Origin: an uncultured Thermoleophilia bacterium
Lineage (GTDB): Bacteria > Actinomycetota > Thermoleophilia > UBA2241
Assembly: GCA_903912585.1 (NCBI GenBank)
Contig: CAIWHY010000274.1
Span: forward strand, 1-21,338
Reading direction: 5' to 3'
DNA: 21,338 bases
Position numbers and translations under genes: made by a program. The notes under the pieces were generated by a model. It was not told the origin of the DNA and did no database searches. It worked only from the letters and a program-made list of their open reading frames with translations. This document shows positions 14,006 through 20,627 of this stretch, piece by piece; the first letter of the stretch is position 1, and the number at the start of each line of letters is the position of its first letter.

Positions 14006-14911
14006 CTAGCAGCCCTCGCCGCTCGCGTAGGTGCTCCACTTGGCATCCACCCGCGCCTGCACGTCGGTTGCCTGCTCGGGCGACATGATGCGGAAGCGCG
14101 ACTGCGCCTGCAGGTACTCCTTCACCGGCTTTCGCGTCCCCTTCTTCAGCGTCCCGGCGGACGCGCCCGTGAGCCGGAACTCACCCTTCTCCACCTCGTA
14201 GAGGTCCCAGTAGCCGGTCTCCACGGCGAGCTCGCCGATCTTGACGGTGTAGCGCGTGTCGTAGCCCCAGCCGGGCGGGCAGGGCGTGTGGATGTGGATG
14301 TACTTGACGCCCTTGAGCGAGATCGCCTTCCTGATCTTGTCGTAGAGGTCGAGCGGGTAGGCGGCCGAAGCCGTCGCCACGTAGTCGATGCCGTGGGCGG
14401 TCATGATGGCGGCCACGTCCTTCTTCTGCTGCATCTTGCCTTTGAGGGGGGTGTTGGCGGTGATCGCCCCCTGCGGCGTGGTGCCCGAGCGCTGCACGCC
14501 GGTGTTCATGTAGCCCTCGTTGTCGTAGCACAGGAAGAGGAAGTCGTCGCCGCGCTCGCAGGCGCCCGACAGCGACTGGATGCCGATGTCGGCGGTGCCG
14601 CCGTCACCAGCCCAGGCGACCACCTTGGTGTGCTCCCGGCCCTGCGCCTTCAACGCTTCGAGCACGCCGGTGGCGGCCGCGGCCGTGGAGGCGAAGGTCA
14701 CGTTGAGGCTGGGCAGCTTGGTGGAGGCCACGGGGAACAGGCCCTGCAGCACCGTCAGGCAGCTGGGCGGGACGATGACGATGGTGTCGGGGCCCAGAGC
14801 CTTGAGGCCGATGCGGTACGCGATGCCGAGGCCGCAACCGGTGCAGGCGCGGTTGCCGGGATGGACGTACTCTTCCCTGGGCAGCGAGAGGATCGTGGTC
14901 CTGGCGGTCAT
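14006..14911 (-). CDS. porB: 2-oxoacid:ferredoxin oxidoreductase, beta subunit
   Basis: 301 residues. The beta subunit holds thiamine diphosphate and a 4Fe-4S cluster. CTGCGLG (C23, C26), PPSC and THTPC-like PCPPGWG supply the cluster cysteines; AWAGDGGTADIG and YDNEGYMNTG form the thiamine diphosphate-Mg motif. The size and the PPGW segment fit the pyruvate ferredoxin oxidoreductase group. The ATG at 14911 is preceded by AGGAG within the 3' end of the alpha gene, 8 bases downstream of which it starts. It is the last gene of the gamma-delta-alpha-beta operon and converges on the cupin gene. Confidence 0.92.
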   Translation of the reverse strand: MTARTTILSLPREEYVHPGNRACTGCGLGIAYRIGLKALGPDTIVIVPPSCLTVLQGLFPVASTKLPSLNVTFASTAAAATGVLEALKAQGREHTKVVAWAGDGGTADIGIQSLSGACERGDDFLFLCYDNEGYMNTGVQRSGTTPQGAITANTPLKGKMQQKKDVAAIMTAHGIDYVATASAAYPLDLYDKIRKAISLKGVKYIHIHTPCPPGWGYDTRYTVKIGELAVETGYWDLYEVEKGEFRLTGASAGTLKKGTRKPVKEYLQAQSRFRIMSPEQATDVQARVDAKWSTYASGEGC

Positions 14912-14916
14912 GCTGG

Positions 14917-14921
14917 CTCCT
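14917..14921 (-). promoter_or_regulatory. Ribosome binding site of beta subunit gene
   Basis: AGGAG on the minus strand is five bases from the ATG at 14911. It sets this start against a longer open frame. Confidence 0.6.
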
Positions 14922-16116
14922 AGAGTCGGATCCCGATCCAGCCGGGTCCCGGGATGCTGCCGGCGAGGCCGGAGCGGAGAGCGTCGGTGAGATCGACGGT
15001 CTTGATCTCCCGGCCGCCGATGCCGGCGACAAGGCCCTTGACGAACGGCGCCCTGCTCTTGTCCGGGAGGTGATCGTACAGAGCTGACTTGAGGTCCGAG
15101 CAGAGGGCGCCTTCGTAGCCGTACGACAGCGCCTTCTCCATGACGAACACGCCGCGCGCGCCCTGTAGCGCGGCCGCGACGGCGGCGTCCGGGAACGGCC
15201 GGTAGAGCCGCACCCCGAGCACGCCGACCTTGTGCCCTTCGGTGCGCAGCGCGTCGATGACGTCCCACAGCTGGTAGGTGAGCGACCCCATGGCCACGAC
15301 GACGTACTCGGCATCGTCACAGCGGTACGGTTCCACGAGAGGCACTCCCCCGCGCCCGAAGAGCTCCTGGAAGGCGGCGTCGGTCTCCTCGACCACCTGC
15401 ACGGCGTTCCGCAAGTCCTCCTGAAGCAGATAGCGGATCTCCATGTAGCCGTGGGCCATCTCGCCGTGGACGTCCATGCGGATCTCGGGCAGCGTCACGG
15501 TGTTGAGGTTGGCGGGAGCGTCCGGATCCAGCGCGTAGGACGGATGGAACGGCGGCAGGAACCGCGCCACCATCTCCTGCTCCGGGACCGCGAAGGGCAT
15601 GTAGGTGTGCGAGAGGAGGTACCCGTCGTAGCACACCATCACCGGGATGCTGGTGGTCTCCGCCACGCGGAACGCCTTCAGGGTGTCGTCGATGATCTGC
15701 TGGTGGTCGCACGAGTAGATCTGGATCCAGCCGGTGTCCCGCTGCGAGATGGAGTCCTGGTGGTCGTTCCAGATGTTCCAGGGAGCGCCGACCGCCCGGT
15801 TGGCCACGCACATGACGATCGGCAGCCGGGCGCCCGCGGCCCAGTGCACCTGCTCGTGCATGTAGAGCAGGCCGTTGGCGCTGGTGGCCGTGAAAGCGCG
15901 CGCGCCGGCCGAGCTCGCGCCGATGCAGACGGCCAGGGCCGAGTGCTCGCTCTCCACCGGGACGTACCGGGCGTCCATCTCGCCGGCCTCGATCAGCTCG
16001 GAGAGCTTCTCGGTAAGCGGCGTCTGCGGGGTGATCGGATAGGCGGCCACCACCTGGACGCCGGCCAGCTGGACGCCCAGCGCGGCCGCGACGTTGCCGG
16101 TCTCGATGATGTGCAC
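14920..16116 (-). CDS. porA: 2-oxoacid:ferredoxin oxidoreductase, alpha subunit
   Basis: 398 residues. AAYPITPQTPLTEKLSEL is the start of the pyrimidine-binding domain; ESEHSALAVCIGASSAGARAFTATSANGL is the conserved helix-strand with the Glu that activates thiamine. NIWNDHQDSISQRDTGWIQ matches pyruvate ferredoxin oxidoreductases rather than 2-oxoglutarate or indolepyruvate enzymes. The C-terminal domain (GVRLYRPFPDAAVAAAL, then VMEKALSYGYEGAL) is typical of POR/VOR. It works as a (gamma-delta-alpha-beta) complex in the cytoplasm, converting 2-oxoacid plus CoA to acyl-CoA, CO2 and reduced ferredoxin. The GTG start is four bases after the delta stop. Pyruvate is the most likely substrate, but valine-type oxoacids cannot be excluded. 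Confidence 0.92.
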   Translation of the reverse strand: MHIIETGNVAAALGVQLAGVQVVAAYPITPQTPLTEKLSELIEAGEMDARYVPVESEHSALAVCIGASSAGARAFTATSANGLLYMHEQVHWAAGARLPIVMCVANRAVGAPWNIWNDHQDSISQRDTGWIQIYSCDHQQIIDDTLKAFRVAETTSIPVMVCYDGYLLSHTYMPFAVPEQEMVARFLPPFHPSYALDPDAPANLNTVTLPEIRMDVHGEMAHGYMEIRYLLQEDLRNAVQVVEETDAAFQELFGRGGVPLVEPYRCDDAEYVVVAMGSLTYQLWDVIDALRTEGHKVGVLGVRLYRPFPDAAVAAALQGARGVFVMEKALSYGYEGALCSDLKSALYDHLPDKSRAPFVKGLVAGIGGREIKTVDLTDALRSGLAGSIPGPGWIGIRL

Positions 16117-16120
16117 GGCC

Positions 16121-16432
16121 TCAGCCCTCTGGGTGTTCGTGATAGACCGACTCGTCCACCATGGTGATGGCCTTGGTGGGGCACTCCTCGGCGCAGATGC
16201 CGCAGCCCTTGCAGTAGGCGTAGTCGATCTGCGGCGGGATGGTGCGGGACACCACGACGTCGGGGCAGTAGAGCCAGCAGCTGAAGCAGGCCTCGACGCC
16301 GCGCTTGGCCGGAGTGCAGCGCGTCAGGTCTATGACCGGGCGCTGGACCCGCCACGACCCGGTGTTGCCGCCGTCACCCGGGCCGGGCAGGCTGTGCGAC
16401 GTCTTGTAGCGATACCCTCGAGTGCCCATCAC
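16121..16432 (-). CDS. porD: 2-oxoacid:ferredoxin oxidoreductase, delta (ferredoxin) subunit
   Basis: 103 residues. The second cluster motif is normal (C74, C77, C80, C84; CKGCGICAEECP). The first reads C39-x9-C49-x2-C52-x3-C56 (ACFSCWLYCPD), so the usual first cysteine is displaced by about seven residues; the cluster may still form. The N-terminal 30 residues are Gly-rich. It passes electrons from the alpha/beta core to external ferredoxin. The start is either the GTG at 16432 (GTGA overlap with the gamma stop) or the adjacent ATG at 16429. Confidence 0.9.
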   Translation of the reverse strand: MMGTRGYRYKTSHSLPGPGDGGNTGSWRVQRPVIDLTRCTPAKRGVEACFSCWLYCPDVVVSRTIPPQIDYAYCKGCGICAEECPTKAITMVDESVYHEHPEG

Positions 16433-16980
16433 GCGACCCCCACGGTGGTGTGCTCATAGGCGAGGCGCGCAGCTTCGACGTTCGCCGCGGGCTTCTTGCC
16501 GCTGAACTCGGCCTCGATCTCCTCGAGCACCGACGCGAACGGCACGATGTCGAAGGCCCGGCACAGCACCCCGATGATGCCGGAGTTCACCCTGCCCTGG
16601 GGCAGTCCCGCCTCCACCGACAGAGCGCTGACGTCGGCCACGGCCAGGCGCACGCCCCCGAAGTCACACGCAGTGACTGGCTTGGGGGTGTTGAGGACGA
16701 TGAGCCCACCCGCCTTGAGGCCTTTGGCCACGTCGACCTCGTCCAGCAGCAGATGGTCCAGCACGACGACGACGTCGGGCGTCTCGATGGGCGAGAGGTC
16801 GCGGATCTTCTCCCTGGCGATCTTGAGGGACGAGAAGATCGGCGCTCCGCGGCGTTCCGTGCCGAAGGTCGGGATCATCACCGCGCCGGTGTACCCGTGC
16901 TTGAACGCGGCCGTAGCGACGATCCTTGAGGCGGTGATGGCCCCCTGCCCGCCTCGGCCGTGCCAGCGTATCTCGGTCAT
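16429..16980 (-). CDS. porG: 2-oxoacid:ferredoxin oxidoreductase, gamma subunit
   Basis: 183 residues from the ATG at 16980, which overlaps the CoA-transferase stop (ATGA); a GTG six bases upstream is also possible. MTEIRWHGRGGQGAITASRI is the signature of the gamma domain, and GTERRGAPIFSSLKI follows as usual. VVVLDHLLLDEVDV and NTPKP continue the fold. The gamma domain binds or shields CoA near the thiamine. It is the first POR subunit gene, and its coupling to the CoA-transferase gene ties the two activities together. Confidence 0.92.
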   Translation of the reverse strand: MTEIRWHGRGGQGAITASRIVATAAFKHGYTGAVMIPTFGTERRGAPIFSSLKIAREKIRDLSPIETPDVVVVLDHLLLDEVDVAKGLKAGGLIVLNTPKPVTACDFGGVRLAVADVSALSVEAGLPQGRVNSGIIGVLCRAFDIVPFASVLEEIEAEFSGKKPAANVEAARLAYEHTTVGVA

Positions 16981-18323
16981 CGGCACACCTTGTTGCTCCG
17001 CCGCCAGACGCCCATGCTTTGGGCTTCGCGAATGAGTCCGTCGCGGAACTGCGGGTGGGCGATGTCGATCACGCGCTCCGCCCGCTCCCAGGTGGAGCGT
17101 CCGTGCAGGTTCGCGATGCCGTATTCGGTGACGATGTACGGAGACTGCGAGCGCGGCCCGGTGACGATGCTGCCCACATCGAGAGTCGGCACCACCCCGG
17201 AATGCGTCTCACCGGTCTTCTTGTCGGTGTAGGTGGAGGACATGCACACGAAGGCCTTGCCGCCCCGAGACATGTACGCGCCGGTGGTGAAGTCGAGCTG
17301 CCCGCCCGTACCGCTGATCTGGCGCAGACCCGACGACTCCGAGTTGATCTGGCCGAACAGGTCTACCTCCACGCAGTTGTTGATGGCCACCACGTTGTCG
17401 TTGGCGGCGATCACGGCCGGGTCGTTGGTGTAGTCGACCGGGTAGGAGGCCAGTCCGGGGTTGCGCTCCGCCCACTCGTACAGCCTGTCGCTCCCGATCG
17501 AGAACGCGAACACGCCTTTGCCCCGGTCGATGTTCTTGCACTGGTTCGTGAGCTTGCCCGCCTCCAGGAGGTCCAGGTAGGCGTCCACCAGCATCTCGGT
17601 GTGCATGCCCAGGTCCTTGAGGTCCGAGTCGCAGAGCATCCGGCCGATGGTGTCGGGCATCCCCCCGATGCCGAACTGGATCGTGGAGCCGTCCCTCATC
17701 TGCTCGACGATCAGGCGAGCGATGGTCTTGTCCACCTCCGTGGGAGCCAGCCGGGGCAGCTCCACCAGGTCCGGGCTCTCGCCCTCCACCACGAAGTCCA
17801 CCTCAGAGATGTGCACGCTCTCCTCCCGGCCGCCCAGGCAGACCGGAAGCTTCTCGTTCACCTCCACGATGACCGTCTTGGCCTTCTCCACCATGGCGCG
17901 GGTGGACGAGTTGAACAGCGAGAAGTTGAAGTAGCCGTGCTTGTCCATGGGCGGCGTGGCCAGCATGCAGACGTCGACTTCCAGCGACTCGCGATAGTGC
18001 CGCGGCTTGTTGCGATAGAGCAGCGGGATGTAGTGGACGAGCCCCTGATCGCACAGGCGCCGGTCGAGGCCGCTGAAGTGCCAGCACATGAACGTGAACG
18101 CCTCGTTCTCCGGGTCCGCTGTCACCACGGCGAGCGGACGCAGCGCCAGCATCCAGCGGATCTTGACGTCGCCAAGCTCACTCTTGCGCGCGGCGAGCGC
18201 CCGGTCGAGCGCCTGCGGGATGCCGTGGCCGAAGGTGTACTCCACCCAATCCCCGGAGCGGACCACGCGGACGGCTTCTTCCGCGGTCCTCTTCTTGGCG
18301 TTGTACTGGTCGATCGCGTTCAA
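16977..18323 (-). CDS. Acetyl-CoA hydrolase/4-hydroxybutyrate CoA-transferase family protein
   Basis: 448 residues from a TTG at 18323, chosen because AAGGAGA lies about ten bases upstream and N-termini of the family begin near NAIDQYNAKK. Family marks are GDWVEYTFGHGIPQALD at the start, FGIGGMPDTIG, then MHTEM with the probable catalytic Glu (E243), GGQLDF and EYGIANLHGRSTWERA near the end. Such enzymes move CoA between acids (acetate, butyrate, 4-hydroxybutyrate, succinate) through a glutamyl-CoA intermediate, or hydrolyse acetyl-CoA. Here it would use the acyl-CoA made by the downstream POR, giving an acid such as acetate while saving the CoA bond. The exact acids cannot be told. Confidence 0.88.
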   Translation of the reverse strand: MNAIDQYNAKKRTAEEAVRVVRSGDWVEYTFGHGIPQALDRALAARKSELGDVKIRWMLALRPLAVVTADPENEAFTFMCWHFSGLDRRLCDQGLVHYIPLLYRNKPRHYRESLEVDVCMLATPPMDKHGYFNFSLFNSSTRAMVEKAKTVIVEVNEKLPVCLGGREESVHISEVDFVVEGESPDLVELPRLAPTEVDKTIARLIVEQMRDGSTIQFGIGGMPDTIGRMLCDSDLKDLGMHTEMLVDAYLDLLEAGKLTNQCKNIDRGKGVFAFSIGSDRLYEWAERNPGLASYPVDYTNDPAVIAANDNVVAINNCVEVDLFGQINSESSGLRQISGTGGQLDFTTGAYMSRGGKAFVCMSSTYTDKKTGETHSGVVPTLDVGSIVTGPRSQSPYIVTEYGIANLHGRSTWERAERVIDIAHPQFRDGLIREAQSMGVWRRSNKVCR

Positions 18324-18490
18324 CGGGGAGCATCTCCTTCGCGTGTTCTCTTGACCGGGCGCCGTCCGGCGACGCTCGTGGAGGGCATCTTCTCGCATTC
18401 GAGGGAGAAGCGGTAACCGGCGGCGCAAACCGCCGCGTCGGCGACCGTCAAGAACCCCTGCATCGCGCGCGCCATCGAGTCTGCACTCAT
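18320..18490 (-). CDS. Small unknown ORF, coupled to CoA-transferase gene
   Basis: 56 residues from the ATG at 18490, and its TGA overlaps the TTG start of the CoA-transferase (TTGA), as seen for coupled genes in this window. Third codon positions are mostly G or C across the first 40 codons, which fits real coding here. The product has a mixed N-terminal half with two cysteines (C22, C32) and a very basic C-terminal half (AGRRPVKRTREGDAPR). No family is recognised. It could be a leader peptide for the POR operon or a chance frame. No good -10 box was found upstream. Confidence 0.35.
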   Translation of the reverse strand: MSADSMARAMQGFLTVADAAVCAAGYRFSLECEKMPSTSVAGRRPVKRTREGDAPR

Positions 18491-18528
18491 GGGCGTGGCC
18501 TGGTAATAACGCTTCACGTGATTAACGC

Positions 18529-18541
18529 GTAGCGCTACTAT
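18529..18541 (+). promoter_or_regulatory. higBA -10 box inside a perfect palindrome (operator)
   Basis: GTAGCGCTAC (18529-18538) is a perfect 10-base palindrome overlapping the -10 box TACTAT (18536-18541). The box is six bases from the higB ATG, so the mRNA should be leaderless. Antitoxins of this type repress their own promoter, so the palindrome is a likely HigA site. Two TAACGC direct repeats (18507-18512, 18523-18528) lie just upstream. Confidence 0.55.
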
Positions 18542-18547
18542 GTCGGC

Positions 18548-18841
18548 ATGATCGTCTCGTTCAAGGACGCCGACACCGAGCCTGTGACCCGTGGCAGGCG
18601 CGTGAAGCGGCTCCAGATCATCGAGGCGGTCGCGCGGCGCAAGCTCCGCCAGTTCGAGATCGCAGGGCGGCTCGACGACCTTCGCGTCCCCCCCGGCAAC
18701 CGGCTCGAACTGCTCAAAGGCGACCGCCGCGGCCGGCACAGCATCCGCATCAACGACCAGTACCGAGTCTGCTTCCGCTGGACTGCCGGCGGGGCCGAAG
18801 ACGTCGAGATCGTGGACCACTACCAGGAGCGCAAGCGATGA
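18548..18841 (+). CDS. higB: HigB-type toxin (RelE superfamily mRNA interferase)
   Basis: 97 residues. MIVSFKDADTEPVTRG, then RRKLRQFEIAGRLDDLRVPPGNRLELLKGDRRGRHSIRINDQYRVCFRW is the standard pattern of HigB/plasmid maintenance killer proteins, ending VEIVDHYQ. These proteins cut mRNA at the ribosome and stop growth unless bound by HigA. The toxin gene comes first, as is typical of higBA. The ATG shares four bases with the antitoxin start (ATGA). Confidence 0.93.
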   Translation: MIVSFKDADTEPVTRGRRVKRLQIIEAVARRKLRQFEIAGRLDDLRVPPGNRLELLKGDRRGRHSIRINDQYRVCFRWTAGGAEDVEIVDHYQERKR

Positions 18842-19140
18842 ACGAGAGACTCAGGCCCGTGACTCCCGGCGAACTGCTGCTCGAGGAGTTCCTCGTGCCC
18901 ATGGGCATCAGCAAGTACCGCCTCGCCAAGGAGATCAGCGTGCCCGCACAACGCGTCGGCGAGATCGTCGCCGGACGGCGGGCCATCACCGCCGACACCG
19001 ACCTGCGACTCTGCCGCTTCTTCGGCCTCTCGAACGGCTACTGGCTCCGCGCTCAGGCGGCCTACGACACAGAGGTCGCCGAGGAGGCGCTGGCCGACCA
19101 GCTCGAGCGTATCAAGCCGTGGCCGGGGACCGCCGCCTGA
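18838..19140 (+). CDS. higA: HigA-type antitoxin (XRE-family HTH)
   Basis: 100 residues. RPVTPGELLLEEFLVPMGIS leads into a helix-turn-helix (KYRLAKEISVPAQRVGEIVAGRRAITADTDLRLCRFFG), followed by GYWLRAQAAYDTE, the classic HigA/VapI pattern. It binds HigB and the higBA operator. It ends 6 bases from the convergent deacetylase stop, so transcription may collide there. Confidence 0.93.
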   Translation: MNERLRPVTPGELLLEEFLVPMGISKYRLAKEISVPAQRVGEIVAGRRAITADTDLRLCRFFGLSNGYWLRAQAAYDTEVAEEALADQLERIKPWPGTAA

Positions 19141-19146
19141 GGGTCT

Positions 19147-20493
19147 TCAGCGGTACCCGGCGGCCCGGAACAGCTCCGGGAGCGACACGCACTTGTAGCC
19201 GCGCGCACGCATGCCGCTGAGGATGGCGGGCAGCGCCTGCGCGGTCTGCGCGCGGATGTGCATGCACACGATCGCGCCGGGGTGCAGGTGCGAGAGCACG
19301 CGCTGGGCGATCACGCCGGAGCCGGGCGAAGCCCAGTCCTGCGGGTCGACGTCCCAGAGGATGATGCGTGTGAAACCGGCGGCGCCGGCCGCAGCCGCCG
19401 TCGTAGCGTTGTGGCTGCCGTAGGGCGGCCGGCAGTACGGCACCGGCGAGACGCCGGCCGCGCTCCACCAGGGCGCCTCGCTGCTCACCCACTCGTGCAG
19501 CACCTGGGCGTAGCTCTGACGAGTCATCTCCGTGTGCGTCCAGCCGTGGGACCCCAGGGCGTCGCCGTAGGCCACGGTGCGGCGCGCCAGCGCCGGGTCG
19601 ACTTCGGGGCCCACGGGGAAGAACGTCGCGTGCGCGCCGTAGCGCTTGAGCGTGCTCAGCATGCTCGCCCAGGCCGCGTTGTCGCCGCCGTCGTCGAAGC
19701 TGAGCGCCACGCGCTTGCCGGCGGCCGGCAGGTGGTAGTAGACCTTGGCGCTCCCCGGCTGATAGTCGCGGAAGCTCTTCGCGCTTGTGACCGTGACGTT
19801 GCCGGCGGCGTCCGTGAGCGTGAGCGTGAGCCGGTAGAGGCCGGGCGTGAACGCCTGGTGGTCGGCGTGCCGCGGCAACATCGTGACCTGGCGCGCGCCC
19901 GGATCGCGCGACACCGCGGCGAGCGCCGACGCCCGGTAGCCGTACTGGTCGGTCATGACGCCGGTGATGCTGACCGCCCCGGTCGTCTCCGTGACGGTGA
20001 ACTGGAAGTTCACGGACCGCACGCTCGTGACGATCGACGGCGAGACGCCGCGCCACGTGAAGCCCGGCGGCGTGGTGTCGATCTTGACCGTCACGGACTG
20101 CGGCGCCTCCTGGATGCCGGCGTCGTTGACGGAGTAGAAGGCGATGATGTGGGCGCCGTCGTTGCTGTGGTTCTTCGGCGCCGGGATGACCACCTTGTCG
20201 CCCTGCGTCCAGGCGGCGGCGTCGACGCTGTAGTACGTCGCGGCGATGCCGGACTCGGCGTCGGTAGCCTCCAGGTGCACCGTGACCGCGGAGCTGTGCC
20301 ACTTGTCGTCCGCGCCGGTGGCGACGGTGACCGGCGGCGTGACATCGGTGCTGGTCGAGGTGACGTGCGGCACCGGCATGGGGGGCGCCGGCGCGGACGA
20401 GGAGGCGCCGCTCTGCCCGGTCGAGGCAGCGGCGGCCGCCGTGAGGACGAGCGCGAACGCGATCGTACCGATGATGACAGCGAGCCTGTGCAT
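19147..20493 (-). CDS. Secreted polysaccharide deacetylase with Ig-like domains
   Basis: 448 residues. Residues 1-25 form a signal peptide (hydrophobic core, then AAAAAS). After an Ala/Pro/Ser/Thr linker come one or two Ig-like domains (about 50-235): TPPVTVATGADDKWHSSAVTV, then DAESGIAATYYSVD, resembling OmpL47-type or Big repeats, and a second strand-rich part. The C-terminal NodB domain (about 255-448) has LSFDDGGD (D267, D268), GSHGWTHTEM metal histidines, CRPPYGSHN, LWDVDPQDWASPG and the final HPGAIVCMH, so it looks active on peptidoglycan or other N-acetylated glycans. AGGGG precedes the ATG and TACAAT lies at 20523-20528. It is the second NodB protein in the window and unlike the first in layout. 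Confidence 0.92.
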   Translation of the reverse strand: MHRLAVIIGTIAFALVLTAAAAASTGQSGASSSAPAPPMPVPHVTSTSTDVTPPVTVATGADDKWHSSAVTVHLEATDAESGIAATYYSVDAAAWTQGDKVVIPAPKNHSNDGAHIIAFYSVNDAGIQEAPQSVTVKIDTTPPGFTWRGVSPSIVTSVRSVNFQFTVTETTGAVSITGVMTDQYGYRASALAAVSRDPGARQVTMLPRHADHQAFTPGLYRLTLTLTDAAGNVTVTSAKSFRDYQPGSAKVYYHLPAAGKRVALSFDDGGDNAAWASMLSTLKRYGAHATFFPVGPEVDPALARRTVAYGDALGSHGWTHTEMTRQSYAQVLHEWVSSEAPWWSAAGVSPVPYCRPPYGSHNATTAAAAGAAGFTRIILWDVDPQDWASPGSGVIAQRVLSHLHPGAIVCMHIRAQTAQALPAILSGMRARGYKCVSLPELFRAAGYR

Positions 20494-20522
20494 CGCGACC
20501 CCTCCGATCCTCCGACCAGACC

Positions 20523-20528
20523 ATTGTA
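20523..20528 (-). promoter_or_regulatory. -10 box TACAAT of Ig-deacetylase gene
   Basis: On the minus strand TACAAT predicts a start near 20516 and a short leader with a GGAGG-type ribosome site before the ATG at 20493. Confidence 0.5.
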
Positions 20529-20615
20529 CGGCGCAGCGGCCTCCGCCGCCTCCGGGCGACGCCCTCAGGCGGAGACCGGGACCGGCGCGAGGCGAGGCCG
20601 GCCGCGCCCGCGTGG

Positions 20616-20621
20616 TAGCCT
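20616..20621 (+). promoter_or_regulatory. -10 box TAGCCT, leaderless start of rlmL-like gene
   Basis: TAGCCT is six bases from the ATG at 20628, the same spacing as at four other genes in the window. No ribosome site is seen. Confidence 0.45.
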
Positions 20622-20627
20622 TGCGCG

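Noticed and set aside
14912..15268. N-terminal extension of the beta subunit frame
   Set aside because: It overlaps the alpha subunit gene and reads as Arg/Gly-rich sequence. The ATG at 14911 with AGGAG fits the family start.
18352..18450. TTGAC and GTCAA half-sites upstream of the CoA-transferase gene as an Fnr box
   Set aside because: The halves are about 90 bases apart and do not form a 14-base palindrome.
18491..18820. Upstream part of the longer minus-strand frame covering higB
   Set aside because: It lies opposite a clear HigB gene and crosses its promoter. Only the short segment from 18490 to 18320 keeps coding-like features.
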